64,000 bases of DNA, taken from Photobacterium obscurum. Lineage in GTDB: Bacteria; Pseudomonadota; Gammaproteobacteria; Enterobacterales; Vibrionaceae. The DNA is taken from NCBI RefSeq assembly GCF_026191635.1, contig NZ_JAKRRW010000002.1:372001-436000 (forward strand), read 5' to 3'. Shown piece after piece: positions 9,289 to 18,020 of the stretch (the first letter of the stretch is position 1; every line of letters starts with the position of its first letter). Below the pieces are notes generated by a model. The model had not been told where the DNA came from, did no database searches, and saw only the letters and a list, made by a program, of their open reading frames with translations. Position numbers and translations under genes: made by a program.

Positions 9289-10281
9289 ATGAAAGATAAG
9301 AAAAGAGACCAGCCAACGGGGTGCCAATTTATCGATGTTCCCTTTGAGTTTCGCCATACCTGTTGGTTTTGTGGTGAACCTTACTATGAGTCATACTCAT
9401 TTATGGCGATACCTAATTATGAACAACAAAAGTTGCCGATTATGGTCCCTTGTTGTCAGGAGTGTTTTTCTTTTTGCAAATCGATCAAAGCGAGTGGCTT
9501 AGATTTACTGCGTGACAAAGTGAAAGAAAAGTTACACCGTAAGTATGAAAAGCATCTCCAGATTGGTGCTAATTGGACAAAAGAAGAACTTGAGGATTGC
9601 GAGTTTGAAGGCAAGGCTCTTGAAGGTTTTCGTGAAAGTGCCTGGAAGATGTTTGAGATTGCAAAAGAGCGGGTTAATTATACAGGTTGGCCCCTGACTA
9701 TTGATGGCTTGCCGATGGTGGGTATTAGCAGCAGCTTCCATATTGAATTTAACGGTATCACCTATACTGGTTTGTCACAGGCTGTTGAGCAACTCGCCAA
9801 AGCTTACAATATACCTCAGGCTTACCTAGAAGATGTCGTGGAAGTGGTGGGGCGAGATCGCCTAAGTTATGCCATTCGATTTGCTAAGACGACATATGGT
9901 TATTCCAGTGCAGAAAGAGAAGCAAGCATTGGTAGTTTGAAAGCGTTATTGGCAGAAGAGCGTGCATTATCCCAGCCTGAAATTACACAAGTGAAGGGGG
10001 TAGATGCTGAACTGTCGGATATTCAGGAGTTGATCCTGTACAGAACAATGATTTCACCTATTGCGATTCGATGGTGTTTAAAGCAGGGGATTGTGACGCT
10101 GGCTCAGTTGGCTGAACAAGAAGAAGCATTTTTTGAGTATTTTATGAAAGACTCCGAGTTGGTGGCTTTTACTTATTTTAACGGAATGCAAGTTTATCTT
10201 GAGAAGCGCGAGCAAGATACTCTGTGGGCAGAAAATGAAGACCCTAACCGAGGATTGTTTGCCAAGCTGGCTTCTGAGTGA
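9289..10281 (+). CDS. Uncharacterised protein with an N-terminal zinc-ribbon-like Cys cluster
   Basis: 330 residues. The N-terminus carries C25-x2-C28 (CWFCGEP) and a second cluster C55-C56-x2-C59-x3-C63 (PCCQECFSFC), the layout of a treble-clef or zinc ribbon. The rest is soluble and mostly helical, with a charged helix at ~70-125 and a mid-region resembling a short DNA-binding or adaptor domain (YTGLSQAVEQLAKAYNIP). I recognise no named family. It is followed by a hairpin and appears monocistronic. No ribosome site stronger than purine-rich sequence precedes the ATG. Confidence 0.65.
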   Translation: MKDKKRDQPTGCQFIDVPFEFRHTCWFCGEPYYESYSFMAIPNYEQQKLPIMVPCCQECFSFCKSIKASGLDLLRDKVKEKLHRKYEKHLQIGANWTKEELEDCEFEGKALEGFRESAWKMFEIAKERVNYTGWPLTIDGLPMVGISSSFHIEFNGITYTGLSQAVEQLAKAYNIPQAYLEDVVEVVGRDRLSYAIRFAKTTYGYSSAEREASIGSLKALLAEERALSQPEITQVKGVDAELSDIQELILYRTMISPIAIRWCLKQGIVTLAQLAEQEEAFFEYFMKDSELVAFTYFNGMQVYLEKREQDTLWAENEDPNRGLFAKLASE

Positions 10282-10311
10282 TGATTAATTAAGTATATTG
10301 ATACAGACAAA

Positions 10312-10335
10312 GGGCAGGAAATCAATTTCCTGCCC
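10312..10335. terminator. Hairpin between convergent genes
   Basis: Perfect GGGCAGGAAA / TTTCCTGCCC stem with a TCAA loop, between the ends of the zinc-ribbon gene and the DUF411 gene. The minus-strand side is followed by TTTGT. Confidence 0.7.
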
Positions 10336-10416
10336 GTTAACACTTTAACTTTTTCGGCTAAGACTTATACCCATCAGCATAAGTTTCTGGCCATTCTTGT
10401 TGGTTAAAGGCACTTA

Positions 10417-10860
10417 TTACTGGTTATGTCGTGACCAAACCATGGTTTTGCCATTTTTATCAAAAGCTAACACGTCATAGGGATCTTTCTTATCATCATA
10501 TTCCATGCCCGGCGATCCCATAGGCATTCCTGGAACTGCAAGCCCAATCATACGAGTCGGTTTTGATTCGATGAAGCGCTGGATTTCAGATGCAGGAACA
10601 TGTCCTTCGAAGGTATAACCTTCAATCTCTGCCGTATGGCATGATGCATATTCTGGTCGAATGCCCAACTCAATTTTCTTAGGTGTTAAATCCTGCTCAT
10701 AAACGACTTCCATCTCAAACCCGTTGTCTTCCATATGTTTCACCCATTCTTTACAGCAGCCGCAGTAAGGAGATTGGTAGTTGATCCCTTTGGTTACTTG
10801 AGCAATGGCGAAAGAGCTAGTTGTCAGAAGAGATAGTGCGATAAGTGATTTTAGTTTCAT
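10417..10860 (-). CDS. Exported DUF411 metal-binding protein
   Basis: 147 residues with a signal peptide (cleavage near AIA-Q). The DUF411 core has CGCC at residues 33-36, a conserved ASCHTAEIEGYTFEGHVPA segment, and GLAVPGMPMGSPGME, a Met/Gly-rich motif typical of copper-associated proteins. DUF411 proteins are periplasmic and often sit with copper or silver resistance genes. The neighbour upstream on the same strand (10958-11332) is another small Cys-rich exported protein, so the two may form a metal-stress pair. The metal itself is inferred, not shown. Confidence 0.85.
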   Translation of the reverse strand: MKLKSLIALSLLTTSSFAIAQVTKGINYQSPYCGCCKEWVKHMEDNGFEMEVVYEQDLTPKKIELGIRPEYASCHTAEIEGYTFEGHVPASEIQRFIESKPTRMIGLAVPGMPMGSPGMEYDDKKDPYDVLAFDKNGKTMVWSRHNQ

Positions 10861-10957
10861 GATGAAGTCCTGTATCTGCTTTGTTTTCAGCTGATTTAGT
10901 TAAGCGTTGTTCAGGCAGCAATGGCCGAACGATGACAGATGAATGTCATTTGTTCAC

Positions 10958-11332
10958 TTAGGCTGAAACAGGTGGACGCAATAAAACATCGTTATAAAAA
11001 TGGCGCTCCCCTTCAGGTTCAGTAAAGATCTGAACGGCAGTAGGAACGGAAAGAAACTTGAATTCGGAAAGAATGGCAAACTGCGCGCTGTTGGCGTGAC
11101 AGTCATTTTCACTACAGCAATTGGTAGTGTGAGTCTGAGTTTCGAGTTGTTCAGGGCCACAAAGCGCAGGCTGCGTGACAGAATCACAACACGACATGAC
11201 AACGGTGGTATGGCATCCCATGGTAGAAGGCGTGTTAGTTCCATTAAGTGAAGCGGCGTTCACCGGTGATGAAAACACAGTGAAAAGCATAATGAGCATG
11301 ACAAATTTTGAAATGTTCTGCTGCAGTTGCAT
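10958..11332 (-). CDS. Small exported Cys/His-rich protein, possible metal-responsive
   Basis: 124 residues with a hydrophobic signal segment (residues ~8-27, ending VNA-A). The mature part has several Cys/His groups (GCHTTVVMSCC, CGPE, NCCSENDCHA) and ends in RPPVSA, a tail reminiscent of DUF2946/CopL-like proteins from copper loci. It lies 97 bp upstream of the DUF411 gene on the same strand, so co-expression is plausible. Another long frame covers the same stretch, but only this one has a signal peptide and a sensible composition. Family assignment is tentative. Confidence 0.6.
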   Translation of the reverse strand: MQLQQNISKFVMLIMLFTVFSSPVNAASLNGTNTPSTMGCHTTVVMSCCDSVTQPALCGPEQLETQTHTTNCCSENDCHANSAQFAILSEFKFLSVPTAVQIFTEPEGERHFYNDVLLRPPVSA

Positions 11333-11613
11333 GCACTACCTATCAACCAAATGAGAAATCTAAACAACGTGCTGATTATATCTGGGTTTGTTTCGATGCA
11401 ACAAGTATTGAGATGAAAAAAATGTATTACGGTTAAGATATGTACAGTTGGTTGTAACATCTTGATGAAAAATGATTTTGTTTTCTTAGCGTTGAGAATT
11501 GGTTTCAGTGCAACCTAATTAAGGGACATACCCTAACGTTCTTCTGACATATATCCGGCTGTTTTAGGGTTTAATTGATTCACAAATAATAAAATGGCGC
11601 TAGGGTTTGGGGT

Positions 11614-11970
11614 ATGCAATATACAGAGCAGGACCGTCAGGTTTTACATGATACATGGATGAGCTATAAAGCTAAGATGCGGATCACTCAAATAGAAATG
11701 GCTAAAAAGTTAGGTATTAGCCAGTTAGTTTTTTCCGACATTTTACGCGGACAAATACCGATAGAGCATAGTTTTGTTAACCAGTTTTGTAGTTACATCG
11801 GTGTAGATCCAGTATTGACCCTACCATCACTCAGAAAGCAGGTGGGAGGGTCAATGCCAAATTCTGTTGTTTTGACCAACACTTATATTGTTGATGGAAA
11901 CATCAAGAACGTCCGTTACAGTGGCAATCAAATTATTGTTGAATATGAACATAATGTCGGTATTCATTAA
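11614..11970 (+). CDS. XRE-type helix-turn-helix protein
   Basis: 118 residues. An N-terminal HTH (residues ~15-65) shows the XRE pattern ITQIEMAKKLGISQLVFSDILRGQIPI, followed by a Leu-rich linker and a ~50-residue C-terminal beta-rich part (VVLTNTYIVDGNIKNVRYSGNQIIVEYE). It is probably a cytoplasmic DNA-binding regulator; no target is evident. GGGGT just before the ATG may serve as ribosome site. A strong terminator follows. Confidence 0.8.
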   Translation: MQYTEQDRQVLHDTWMSYKAKMRITQIEMAKKLGISQLVFSDILRGQIPIEHSFVNQFCSYIGVDPVLTLPSLRKQVGGSMPNSVVLTNTYIVDGNIKNVRYSGNQIIVEYEHNVGIH

Positions 11971-11988
11971 CTGGTAAGCGTGAATAGT

Positions 11989-12016
11989 AAAAAGCCCTCT
12001 TTGCGAGGGCTTTTTA
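11989..12016 (+). terminator. Terminator after the XRE gene
   Basis: AAAAAGCCCTC-tttgc-GAGGGCTTTTT hairpin with a T tract, 19 bases after the stop. Confidence 0.88.
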
Positions 12017-12059
12017 CTTAGTTAAGTATGTTGCTTGCTTTTAAGCCGGAACGCACTTA

Positions 12060-12791
12060 TCAATGTTTCCTGTCATGTGCTGTTGTTATATCCCATTCAG
12101 GAACAAAACAGTAAAGCAGCCCAGCACAAGCCATTGATGCAAGCAGGTCCGTTGGCCAGTGCATCCCTAACCAGATCCGGCTTACTCCGACGCCTGTCGC
12201 CCAAATAATCAAGATGGCCGCAGGCACAAACTGCCGTCTTCCTAGAAAGAACCCTCCCCAGAAAACAACGCAGACAGCGGCAAAAATGGTATGTCCAGAT
12301 GGAAGTGAGTAGTTTGTTTCTCCCTGCCAGTGTGATAAACGCCACTCACTAACTGTTGTCCTGGCAGAATCTACGGCCGCCTCTTTTTCTGTGTCACTCA
12401 ATTGATAAAAATCTGAGGCGGAGTGAACAATGCCAAGGCTTTGCAGCTGATATGTGTATGGCCTTGGTACTTCGGTTACATGCTTTAAGGTTGTCTTAGC
12501 GACAAAGCTTAATACGAGCAAAATAGCGAATTGAATACCTAAACGGAAAATTGATTTTTTGGGCAATTTTACAATGAAAGGGATGAGAGAAAGTCCTACG
12601 ACAGTGATCAGAAAGCCCGGACTACCGGCAGACTCAGTCAATAAAGTGAAAACTAATCCCGTGCTGTCAGTAACATTGCTGGATAAATCAGCGGTAGAGA
12701 AGAACATCAGTATGCCTGACATGATTGTGGCAAACAGTAGTAATGCAATGTAGCCGGGAATTTTTTTAGCGAAAAATGAAGTAGTTAGCAT
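12060..12791 (-). CDS. PAP2-family phosphatase, PgpB-like
   Basis: 243 residues with about six membrane segments. The three acid-phosphatase/PAP2 motifs are present: K-x6-RP (KHVTEVPRP), PSGH and SR-x5-H-x3-D (SRIWLGMHWPTD). PgpB-type enzymes dephosphorylate phosphatidylglycerophosphate and undecaprenyl pyrophosphate at the periplasmic face of the inner membrane. The long polar loop between motifs 1 and 2 is as in PgpB. Naming it pgpB itself is reasonable but not proven, since Vibrionaceae carry several PAP2 proteins. Confidence 0.85.
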   Translation of the reverse strand: MLTTSFFAKKIPGYIALLLFATIMSGILMFFSTADLSSNVTDSTGLVFTLLTESAGSPGFLITVVGLSLIPFIVKLPKKSIFRLGIQFAILLVLSFVAKTTLKHVTEVPRPYTYQLQSLGIVHSASDFYQLSDTEKEAAVDSARTTVSEWRLSHWQGETNYSLPSGHTIFAAVCVVFWGGFFLGRRQFVPAAILIIWATGVGVSRIWLGMHWPTDLLASMACAGLLYCFVPEWDITTAHDRKH

Positions 12792-13236
12792 TTGTATCAG
12801 CGATGGAAAAAATGAATCGATATGTTACCAGAGGATAGGACATAGAAAGTGAAAGAAATGTCAGTATTTGTTTGATATAGCCTAGGCAGTAACCAGTTAG
12901 TAAGAGATTGTAAATATTATCTCGCGCTTCAATGTCTATTGGGGGTAGGAGGCATAATTCATTCCTGGTATTCATTTTTTAAAAGGGCTTAAGTTTGCAC
13001 TATCAAAGTGTCGATTTTATGAACAAAAAATATTTTGAACTCTAATGAATAGATTGCACTTATAAGTCATTAAGAACTACGGTTTTATGCTTCGCTATAA
13101 CTGTATATCTCCTCGTTGATTTTACGTTTTTTGCGATAAATCACAGTTTTCTGAGGTAAATAAAAGACATTTTTTTCTGGTTATATGAGGGCTAAGCTGA
13201 TAATGTGCTGCCCCTCACAGTAACCGTGAGAATATT
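12792..13236. other. Divergent intergenic region, no supported gene
   Basis: About 445 AT-rich bases between the PAP2 gene and the BCCT gene. A 69-codon minus frame overlaps the PAP2 start and looks like a shadow. Just before the BCCT start, CTCAC (13214-13218) can pair with GTGAG (13226-13230), which is the likely ribosome site. Confidence 0.5.
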
Positions 13237-14799
13237 ATGCACTGCAATACACATAAAGTTGGCGATAAACTGGTTCCAACTCTAACGATTGGATTTATCA
13301 GTTTCTTCCTGCTTTCCTCTCTCATCGACCTGTCACTCGTTACCAGTGTGATTCAGTCAATGTTTACTTCTGCGACGTCACAATTTGGGTACTTCTGGCA
13401 ATGGTTGATGGTTATCAATTTTGCTATGGCAGTGCTTATCGCTGTAACCCGTTACGGAAAAATTCGTATGGGGCAACAAGCAAAACCCACTATTGGTACT
13501 TTTCGCTGGTTAGCGATGATCATGTGTACCTTACTTGCCGGTGGGGGCGTATTCTGGTCTGCAGCCGAACCTATCTATCATTTTATTACTCCGCCACCAA
13601 GTTTTCCTGATGTGGTCGGTTCTTCTGTTGAGGCCGTTACACCAGCGTTGAGTCAGAGCTTTTTGCACTGGGGATTCCTTGCCTGGGCGGCACTTGGCAC
13701 ACTGGCAACAATAGTACTGATGTACGCGCATCATCAGGGTGGGGTGAAACTGCGCCCAAGAGCATTACTGTATCCACTATTGGGCGATCGCTTAGAAAAT
13801 CATTGGTTCGGTTCTGTAATTGATGCCTGCTCAATCATCGCCGTTGCGGCGGGAACAATCGGCCCTATTGGTTTTCTCGCATCGCAACTAGGTTATAGCC
13901 TTGAAGTTGTACTAGGTATTGAGAACTCTGCATCGAGTCAGCTGACTATTTTGGCTGTCGTTGTGGCTGTATATTCTGTCTCGGCCTTTACTGGTATGGA
14001 CAAAGGTCTGCAGTGGCTAAGCCGATTGAATGTGGTTGGTGCCTTTGCTCTGTTAGTTGTGATGCTGGTCTTTGGTCCGACTCAGTTTATCTTTGAACAT
14101 TTTGGCTCTGCTTTCGGGATGTACCTGAACCAGTTACCTGAAATGAGCTTAAATACAGATGCGCCGGAGTGGAATTCATGGTGGACATGGTTCTTTTGGG
14201 GATGGTTTATTGGTTTTGCGCCAATGATGGCAATTTTCATTGCACGCATCTCTGAAGGGCGCAGTATCCGTGAGTTGATCCTAACGGTTGCGATTGGTGC
14301 TCCTATCGTGACTAACTTCTGGTTCACGGTGTTGGGTGGTACGGGTATCTTCTTCGAATTGCAGTCCCCAGGCAGTATTTCAGGCCCGCTAAATTCTGCA
14401 GGTTTGCCTGCTGTACTACTGGCCTCGTTGTCACAATTACCATTCAGTGAACTGCTTGTTCCTGCATTCTTGGTTCTGACGACAACATTTGTAGTGACAA
14501 CAGGTGACTCGATGGCATATTCCATTTCGATGGTGGTTTCGGGTGATAATGAGCCAACAAAATCACAACGCCTATTCTGGGCGATTGTGATGGGCTGTGT
14601 GGCTGCAGTATTGCTTGTAGCCGGTGATGGCGGTTTGAATGCCCTGCAGTCATTTATTGTGATTACTGCTGTTCCTGTCTCTTTATTGGTGGCTGCAACG
14701 CTCATCACTGGTCCGATTGCCGTGATGCATATGAAGGTCCACGAGAAGAAAAAAGCCCAAGTGTGGCAGCAGCAAGAAGTGGCGACCTCGGTTATCTAG
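13237..14799 (+). CDS. BCCT family transporter
   Basis: 520 residues with about 12 membrane segments. It carries the BCCT signature WTWFFWGWFIGFAPMMAIFIARISEGR, covering the Trp box and the following ARIS-x-GR loop. BCCT carriers take up betaine, carnitine, choline or related compounds with Na+ or H+. Osmolyte uptake is the usual role in marine bacteria, but the substrate cannot be read from sequence. N- and C-terminal tails are short, so there is no long osmosensing C-terminal domain as in BetP. Monocistronic, with a strong terminator. Confidence 0.92.
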   Translation: MHCNTHKVGDKLVPTLTIGFISFFLLSSLIDLSLVTSVIQSMFTSATSQFGYFWQWLMVINFAMAVLIAVTRYGKIRMGQQAKPTIGTFRWLAMIMCTLLAGGGVFWSAAEPIYHFITPPPSFPDVVGSSVEAVTPALSQSFLHWGFLAWAALGTLATIVLMYAHHQGGVKLRPRALLYPLLGDRLENHWFGSVIDACSIIAVAAGTIGPIGFLASQLGYSLEVVLGIENSASSQLTILAVVVAVYSVSAFTGMDKGLQWLSRLNVVGAFALLVVMLVFGPTQFIFEHFGSAFGMYLNQLPEMSLNTDAPEWNSWWTWFFWGWFIGFAPMMAIFIARISEGRSIRELILTVAIGAPIVTNFWFTVLGGTGIFFELQSPGSISGPLNSAGLPAVLLASLSQLPFSELLVPAFLVLTTTFVVTTGDSMAYSISMVVSGDNEPTKSQRLFWAIVMGCVAAVLLVAGDGGLNALQSFIVITAVPVSLLVAATLITGPIAVMHMKVHEKKKAQVWQQQEVATSVI

Positions 14800-14829
14800 A
14801 TCGAGTTGAAATAACTTGTTAGTGAATAT

Positions 14830-14867
14830 AACCCGATAGCCATTTATATTGGCTATCGGGTTTTTTA
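14830..14867 (+). terminator. Terminator after the BCCT gene
   Basis: AACCCGATAGCC / GGCTATCGGGTT stem with a TTTTTT tail. It probably also serves the convergent peroxidase gene. Confidence 0.88.
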
Positions 14868-14877
14868 TTGGTACTAC

Positions 14878-16338
14878 TTAGTCTCTGCTTAACCGACTTT
14901 CATCATATTTCTGTGACTTGTACGGTTTAGGCTGTTTGACAATAGAAGTGTCAGACAATGTCATTAAATAAGCAACGATGGCATCTTCATCCTTATCCGT
15001 TAATTTCAGGTCTCCGATAAACCCTAGAGCTGATGTGTCTTCGTGCTCAGGGGTTGGCCAGCAGTTGTTTGCTAGCGCTTCTTTTTCAGTGGCCTCCATA
15101 ATGCCAAGATCTTCACATCGATCTTTTGCAATTGCGGTATTGTAGAAGTGGACAATGCTTTTTAGGCTTTTGAAATAGCCGTTATGGCCATAGGCTTTGG
15201 TAAACCCCTTACCAAGGCGAAGGTCGGTGTTACGCAATGTTGGTGTTTTATGGCTACCCATATGTAACGGGTTTTCCATATCGGTTCCTAATGTTGTCGC
15301 ATGCAAGCCATCATCGGCTTCTGGGCTTCCGGGAATTTCATAGTTCCTAGGCGTACCGATATTATGATAACTGTCATCAGTGTAGCGTTCGTGCTCACTG
15401 GTACCGCTACGGTTACCGCTACGATGACAGAAACCACATCGACCCTGACCAAAGCCGAGATCATCCCTATTTTCGGCTACGCCATAAAACAGGTCATGTC
15501 CCAGGTTTTCTTCATCGGTGAAGCTGTCCAGTGGAAATTTACCATCTTTATCACTTTTCAATGCTAAATCACGCTTTGAATCATAAGGATTATTTTCATA
15601 AGACATTTGCCATGCACCTAATGAGACAGCAAATCGTGCAAAAACCTCATCAATCGTTTTCTCGTTGCAACTTAGCTTTAGCCCCCATGTATAGTCATAC
15701 AGTTCGGCTCCCCATTTAGTTTTTGCAATTTGCTGACACACAGCGACTTTATTCTTATGACCTTGTTCAACTGGATTTATGAACGGACTGGCATGAGCTT
15801 GGTCGGTCACTGGTCCCCGATATTTGCTGTAAAGCTCTGCATAATGGTCATCCATAAACAGGTTCATATCTAAAGTTGAATCACCTTTTGCTCGTCCGTT
15901 CCAGAAAGCTCCGCCACATATACCAGTTGGGAACCTTCCGCAGGTATTATTAAAATTTGGCAGGCCCTGTACTTCTCCGTCTTCTGTAATGAACTGGACG
16001 TATTTGTTTGTCGGGGGTTTGAGAGCACCAACGGTGTGAGGGTTAGCACCAGTAACGGCTACTTGTTTTAGGTTAACGCCGGAGACACCATTAGTACCGC
16101 CTGCTCCAGGATGGTGACAACTGGCGCAAGATTGACGTTTAGGATCTGAAATATTTTCAAAAAATAGTCGTTTCCCGAACTCCTCAATATAGGTGAGATC
16201 AGATTCATCGGCACTGACTTTGCCAGGAAGGAGTGATACTCCAAGTAGCAACCCGATTGAAGTAACTAACATTGCCGTTTTGCTTTTTTTCCTAGCACTG
16301 ATTTGAAATACCGTTTTTGTGATTCTTGAGTGAGTCAT
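14878..16338 (-). CDS. Di-haem cytochrome c peroxidase / MauG-family protein
   Basis: 486 residues from the ATG at 16338, which has GAGG nine bases upstream; a longer frame to 16398 lacks support. The N-terminus is a long signal peptide (hydrophobic ~22-36, cleavage near SADES). Two c-type haem sites, CASCH (residues 71-75) and CGFCH (301-305), identify a di-haem protein of the CCP/MauG superfamily, acting in the periplasm. It is longer than classical CcpA peroxidases (~320 residues), with insertions between the haems and an extended C-terminus. The substrate could be peroxide or a protein-derived radical; this cannot be decided here. Confidence 0.85.
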   Translation of the reverse strand: MTHSRITKTVFQISARKKSKTAMLVTSIGLLLGVSLLPGKVSADESDLTYIEEFGKRLFFENISDPKRQSCASCHHPGAGGTNGVSGVNLKQVAVTGANPHTVGALKPPTNKYVQFITEDGEVQGLPNFNNTCGRFPTGICGGAFWNGRAKGDSTLDMNLFMDDHYAELYSKYRGPVTDQAHASPFINPVEQGHKNKVAVCQQIAKTKWGAELYDYTWGLKLSCNEKTIDEVFARFAVSLGAWQMSYENNPYDSKRDLALKSDKDGKFPLDSFTDEENLGHDLFYGVAENRDDLGFGQGRCGFCHRSGNRSGTSEHERYTDDSYHNIGTPRNYEIPGSPEADDGLHATTLGTDMENPLHMGSHKTPTLRNTDLRLGKGFTKAYGHNGYFKSLKSIVHFYNTAIAKDRCEDLGIMEATEKEALANNCWPTPEHEDTSALGFIGDLKLTDKDEDAIVAYLMTLSDTSIVKQPKPYKSQKYDESRLSRD

Positions 16339-17037
16339 TATTGTGCGCCTCTGCATGTAATGATTCATTTTGCTTAAGCAAGAAGGTCTCGATGCCATTG
16401 AATGCTTGAAGCCCTAGCCAACTGTAAGTAGTAGTCATAAATAAAATAGAAGTGATGGCGAAGAGATGATTCTCAAAAATTGTAATCATCTAAGGTATGC
16501 GGCATTGTCGAACTATTGCTCTGATGTTTGGCTATTAAGAAATGATATACAACTTTGTTTTATTGATTTTGTATTATTTGTGTTATTTTTCTTACTTATG
16601 TGAAAGGCAAATGACATGAAATCAATAGTGCTTGCCTATAAAGCTGTATAATCAGTGTCTAAATAAAATTAATCTATGTGATAATATAGCGAGGGAGGCA
16701 AAGTTGACATCAAAAAAATGTCTTAATTGATTTTTTACTTTGAAAAGTTTTTTCAATATATCAATTTTATATTTATTTCTGCTTCTTATTGTTCAATATA
16801 GGAATTGTAATTATTCGCAATATGTTTCGATGCCAGTTCTATTACTGGCATGTCGCAGATCCGAAACAAATCATGCATGATGTAATGATAAAGAGCCTTC
16901 CGGCGTGCATTAAAGAGCTGTGGCCACTCAGGCGGGGAATCTATCGATGAGTCGCGATTTATTAAAGGTTAACCGGAAGGTGAGGTAAAAGTACTGAGGA
17001 GTGGTAGCATGGACTCAGTGCAAATTATTATCGGCTT
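16339..17037. other. Long intergenic region upstream of the peroxidase gene
   Basis: About 700 bases. The part next to the peroxidase gene (16339-16820) is AT-rich and presumably holds its promoter. A 65-codon minus frame overlapping the peroxidase start is doubtful. The part near dgcA (16830-17021) is less AT-rich and rich in inverted repeats; it is listed separately. Confidence 0.5.
16830..17021. other. Inverted-repeat-rich element, candidate structured RNA or small MITE-like element
   Basis: Three nested or adjacent dyads: ATGCCAGT-N6-ACTGGCAT (16830-16851); CCTTCCGG (16896-16903) pairing with CCGGAAGG (16973-16980) around a 69-nt interior that contains the palindrome GTGGCCAC; and GTACTGAG / CTCAGTGC (16991-16998 / 17014-17021). 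The last, read on the minus strand, is followed by a short T run and could terminate dgcA. The density is unusual for this window. No known RNA family is recognised. Confidence 0.4.
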
Positions 17038-18006
17038 TTAATACTGCATGGCGCTGAAGTGCATCATTCCATCTCGATAGTGAATTCCATTCTCTCTGTC
17101 TTTTTCCAATAGCACTGGCCCATCCAGATCCACAATCTCGGCATGGGTTGCAATCGGTAAAGCGGCTTCCATAGCCAGAGAACTCCCCACCATACAACCT
17201 ACCATCACTTTGAAGCCTGATTTTCGCGCGGCTTGTTCAAGCGTCAATGCTTCGGTGAGGCCTCCGGTTTTATCGAGTTTGATATTTATCATTTCGTAGC
17301 AACCAAGAAGGTCATTGAGGTCTGCACAGGTATGGCAACTTTCGTCGGCACACAGCTTAATTGGGTGGGGGATCCCCTTTAGCTTGTGATCTTCGCCTTT
17401 AGGCACAGGTTGCTCGATCATGCTGATGTTGAATTCTGATAGTTGGGAAAATAACGGTTCTAGATTTAGGCCTCCCCAAGCTTCATTGGCATCCAGAATG
17501 ATTTCTACCTCAGGCACACTTTTACGTATGGCACGAACTCGCTCGATTACCTGCTCATGGTTTAACTTGACTTTGAGCAGCCTGGCACCTTGTTGACATA
17601 ATATTTTTGATTGTTCGGCCATCGCTTCAGGGGAATCTAAAGAGACTGTCATCGCTGTGATAATTTCGGGTTTGATATCAAATATCTGAAATGGAAAGTT
17701 GTCTTGGTGCTCTAACCGCCACAATGCACAGTCTACGGCATTTCGCGCCGCTCCTGCCGGGAGATATTGAGGTAGTGTGTCTCTTGTTAGGCGGGCATCA
17801 GGCGGCAACTGGTTTAGCGAGTCAATTTGTTTGATAACAGATTCGATACTTTCACCGTACCGTGGGTAAGGAGTACATTCGCTTTGGGCTGAAATACCGT
17901 GATGTTCGATGGCTACGGTAACAACATCCTGATGGGTTCGGGTGCCCCGAGAGATGGTAAATGGGCGCGCTAACGGAAATTGCTCGTGTTTAGCTAACAG
18001 AATCAT
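17038..18006 (-). CDS. dgcA: N-acetyl-D-glutamate racemase DgcA (Ala-Glu epimerase family)
   Basis: 322 residues of the enolase superfamily, close to L-Ala-D/L-Glu epimerase. Active-site residues are in place: KxK at 145-147, metal ligands D172 (LDAN), E198 (EQP) and D221 (CADES), and the second base K243 (NIKLDKTGG). Taken alone this could be the peptidoglycan-dipeptide epimerase YcjG. Because it follows dgcN by 14 bases, the marine D-glutamate pathway is preferred: DgcN makes N-acetyl-D-glutamate and DgcA racemises it to the L form. Cytoplasmic. Confidence 0.85.
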   Translation of the reverse strand: MILLAKHEQFPLARPFTISRGTRTHQDVVTVAIEHHGISAQSECTPYPRYGESIESVIKQIDSLNQLPPDARLTRDTLPQYLPAGAARNAVDCALWRLEHQDNFPFQIFDIKPEIITAMTVSLDSPEAMAEQSKILCQQGARLLKVKLNHEQVIERVRAIRKSVPEVEIILDANEAWGGLNLEPLFSQLSEFNISMIEQPVPKGEDHKLKGIPHPIKLCADESCHTCADLNDLLGCYEMINIKLDKTGGLTEALTLEQAARKSGFKVMVGCMVGSSLAMEAALPIATHAEIVDLDGPVLLEKDRENGIHYRDGMMHFSAMQY

Positions 18007-18020
18007 GCTTTTCCCCTTAC

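Noticed and set aside
14082-14708. 208-codon frame antisense to the BCCT transporter
   Set aside because: It is a shadow of a gene with clear family motifs; it has no ribosome site and an unnatural composition.
16292-16489. 65-codon minus-strand frame overlapping the peroxidase start, with a possible membrane segment
   Set aside because: No ribosome site and it overlaps the better-supported start by 47 bases. The composition is protein-like, so it is kept only as a doubtful case.
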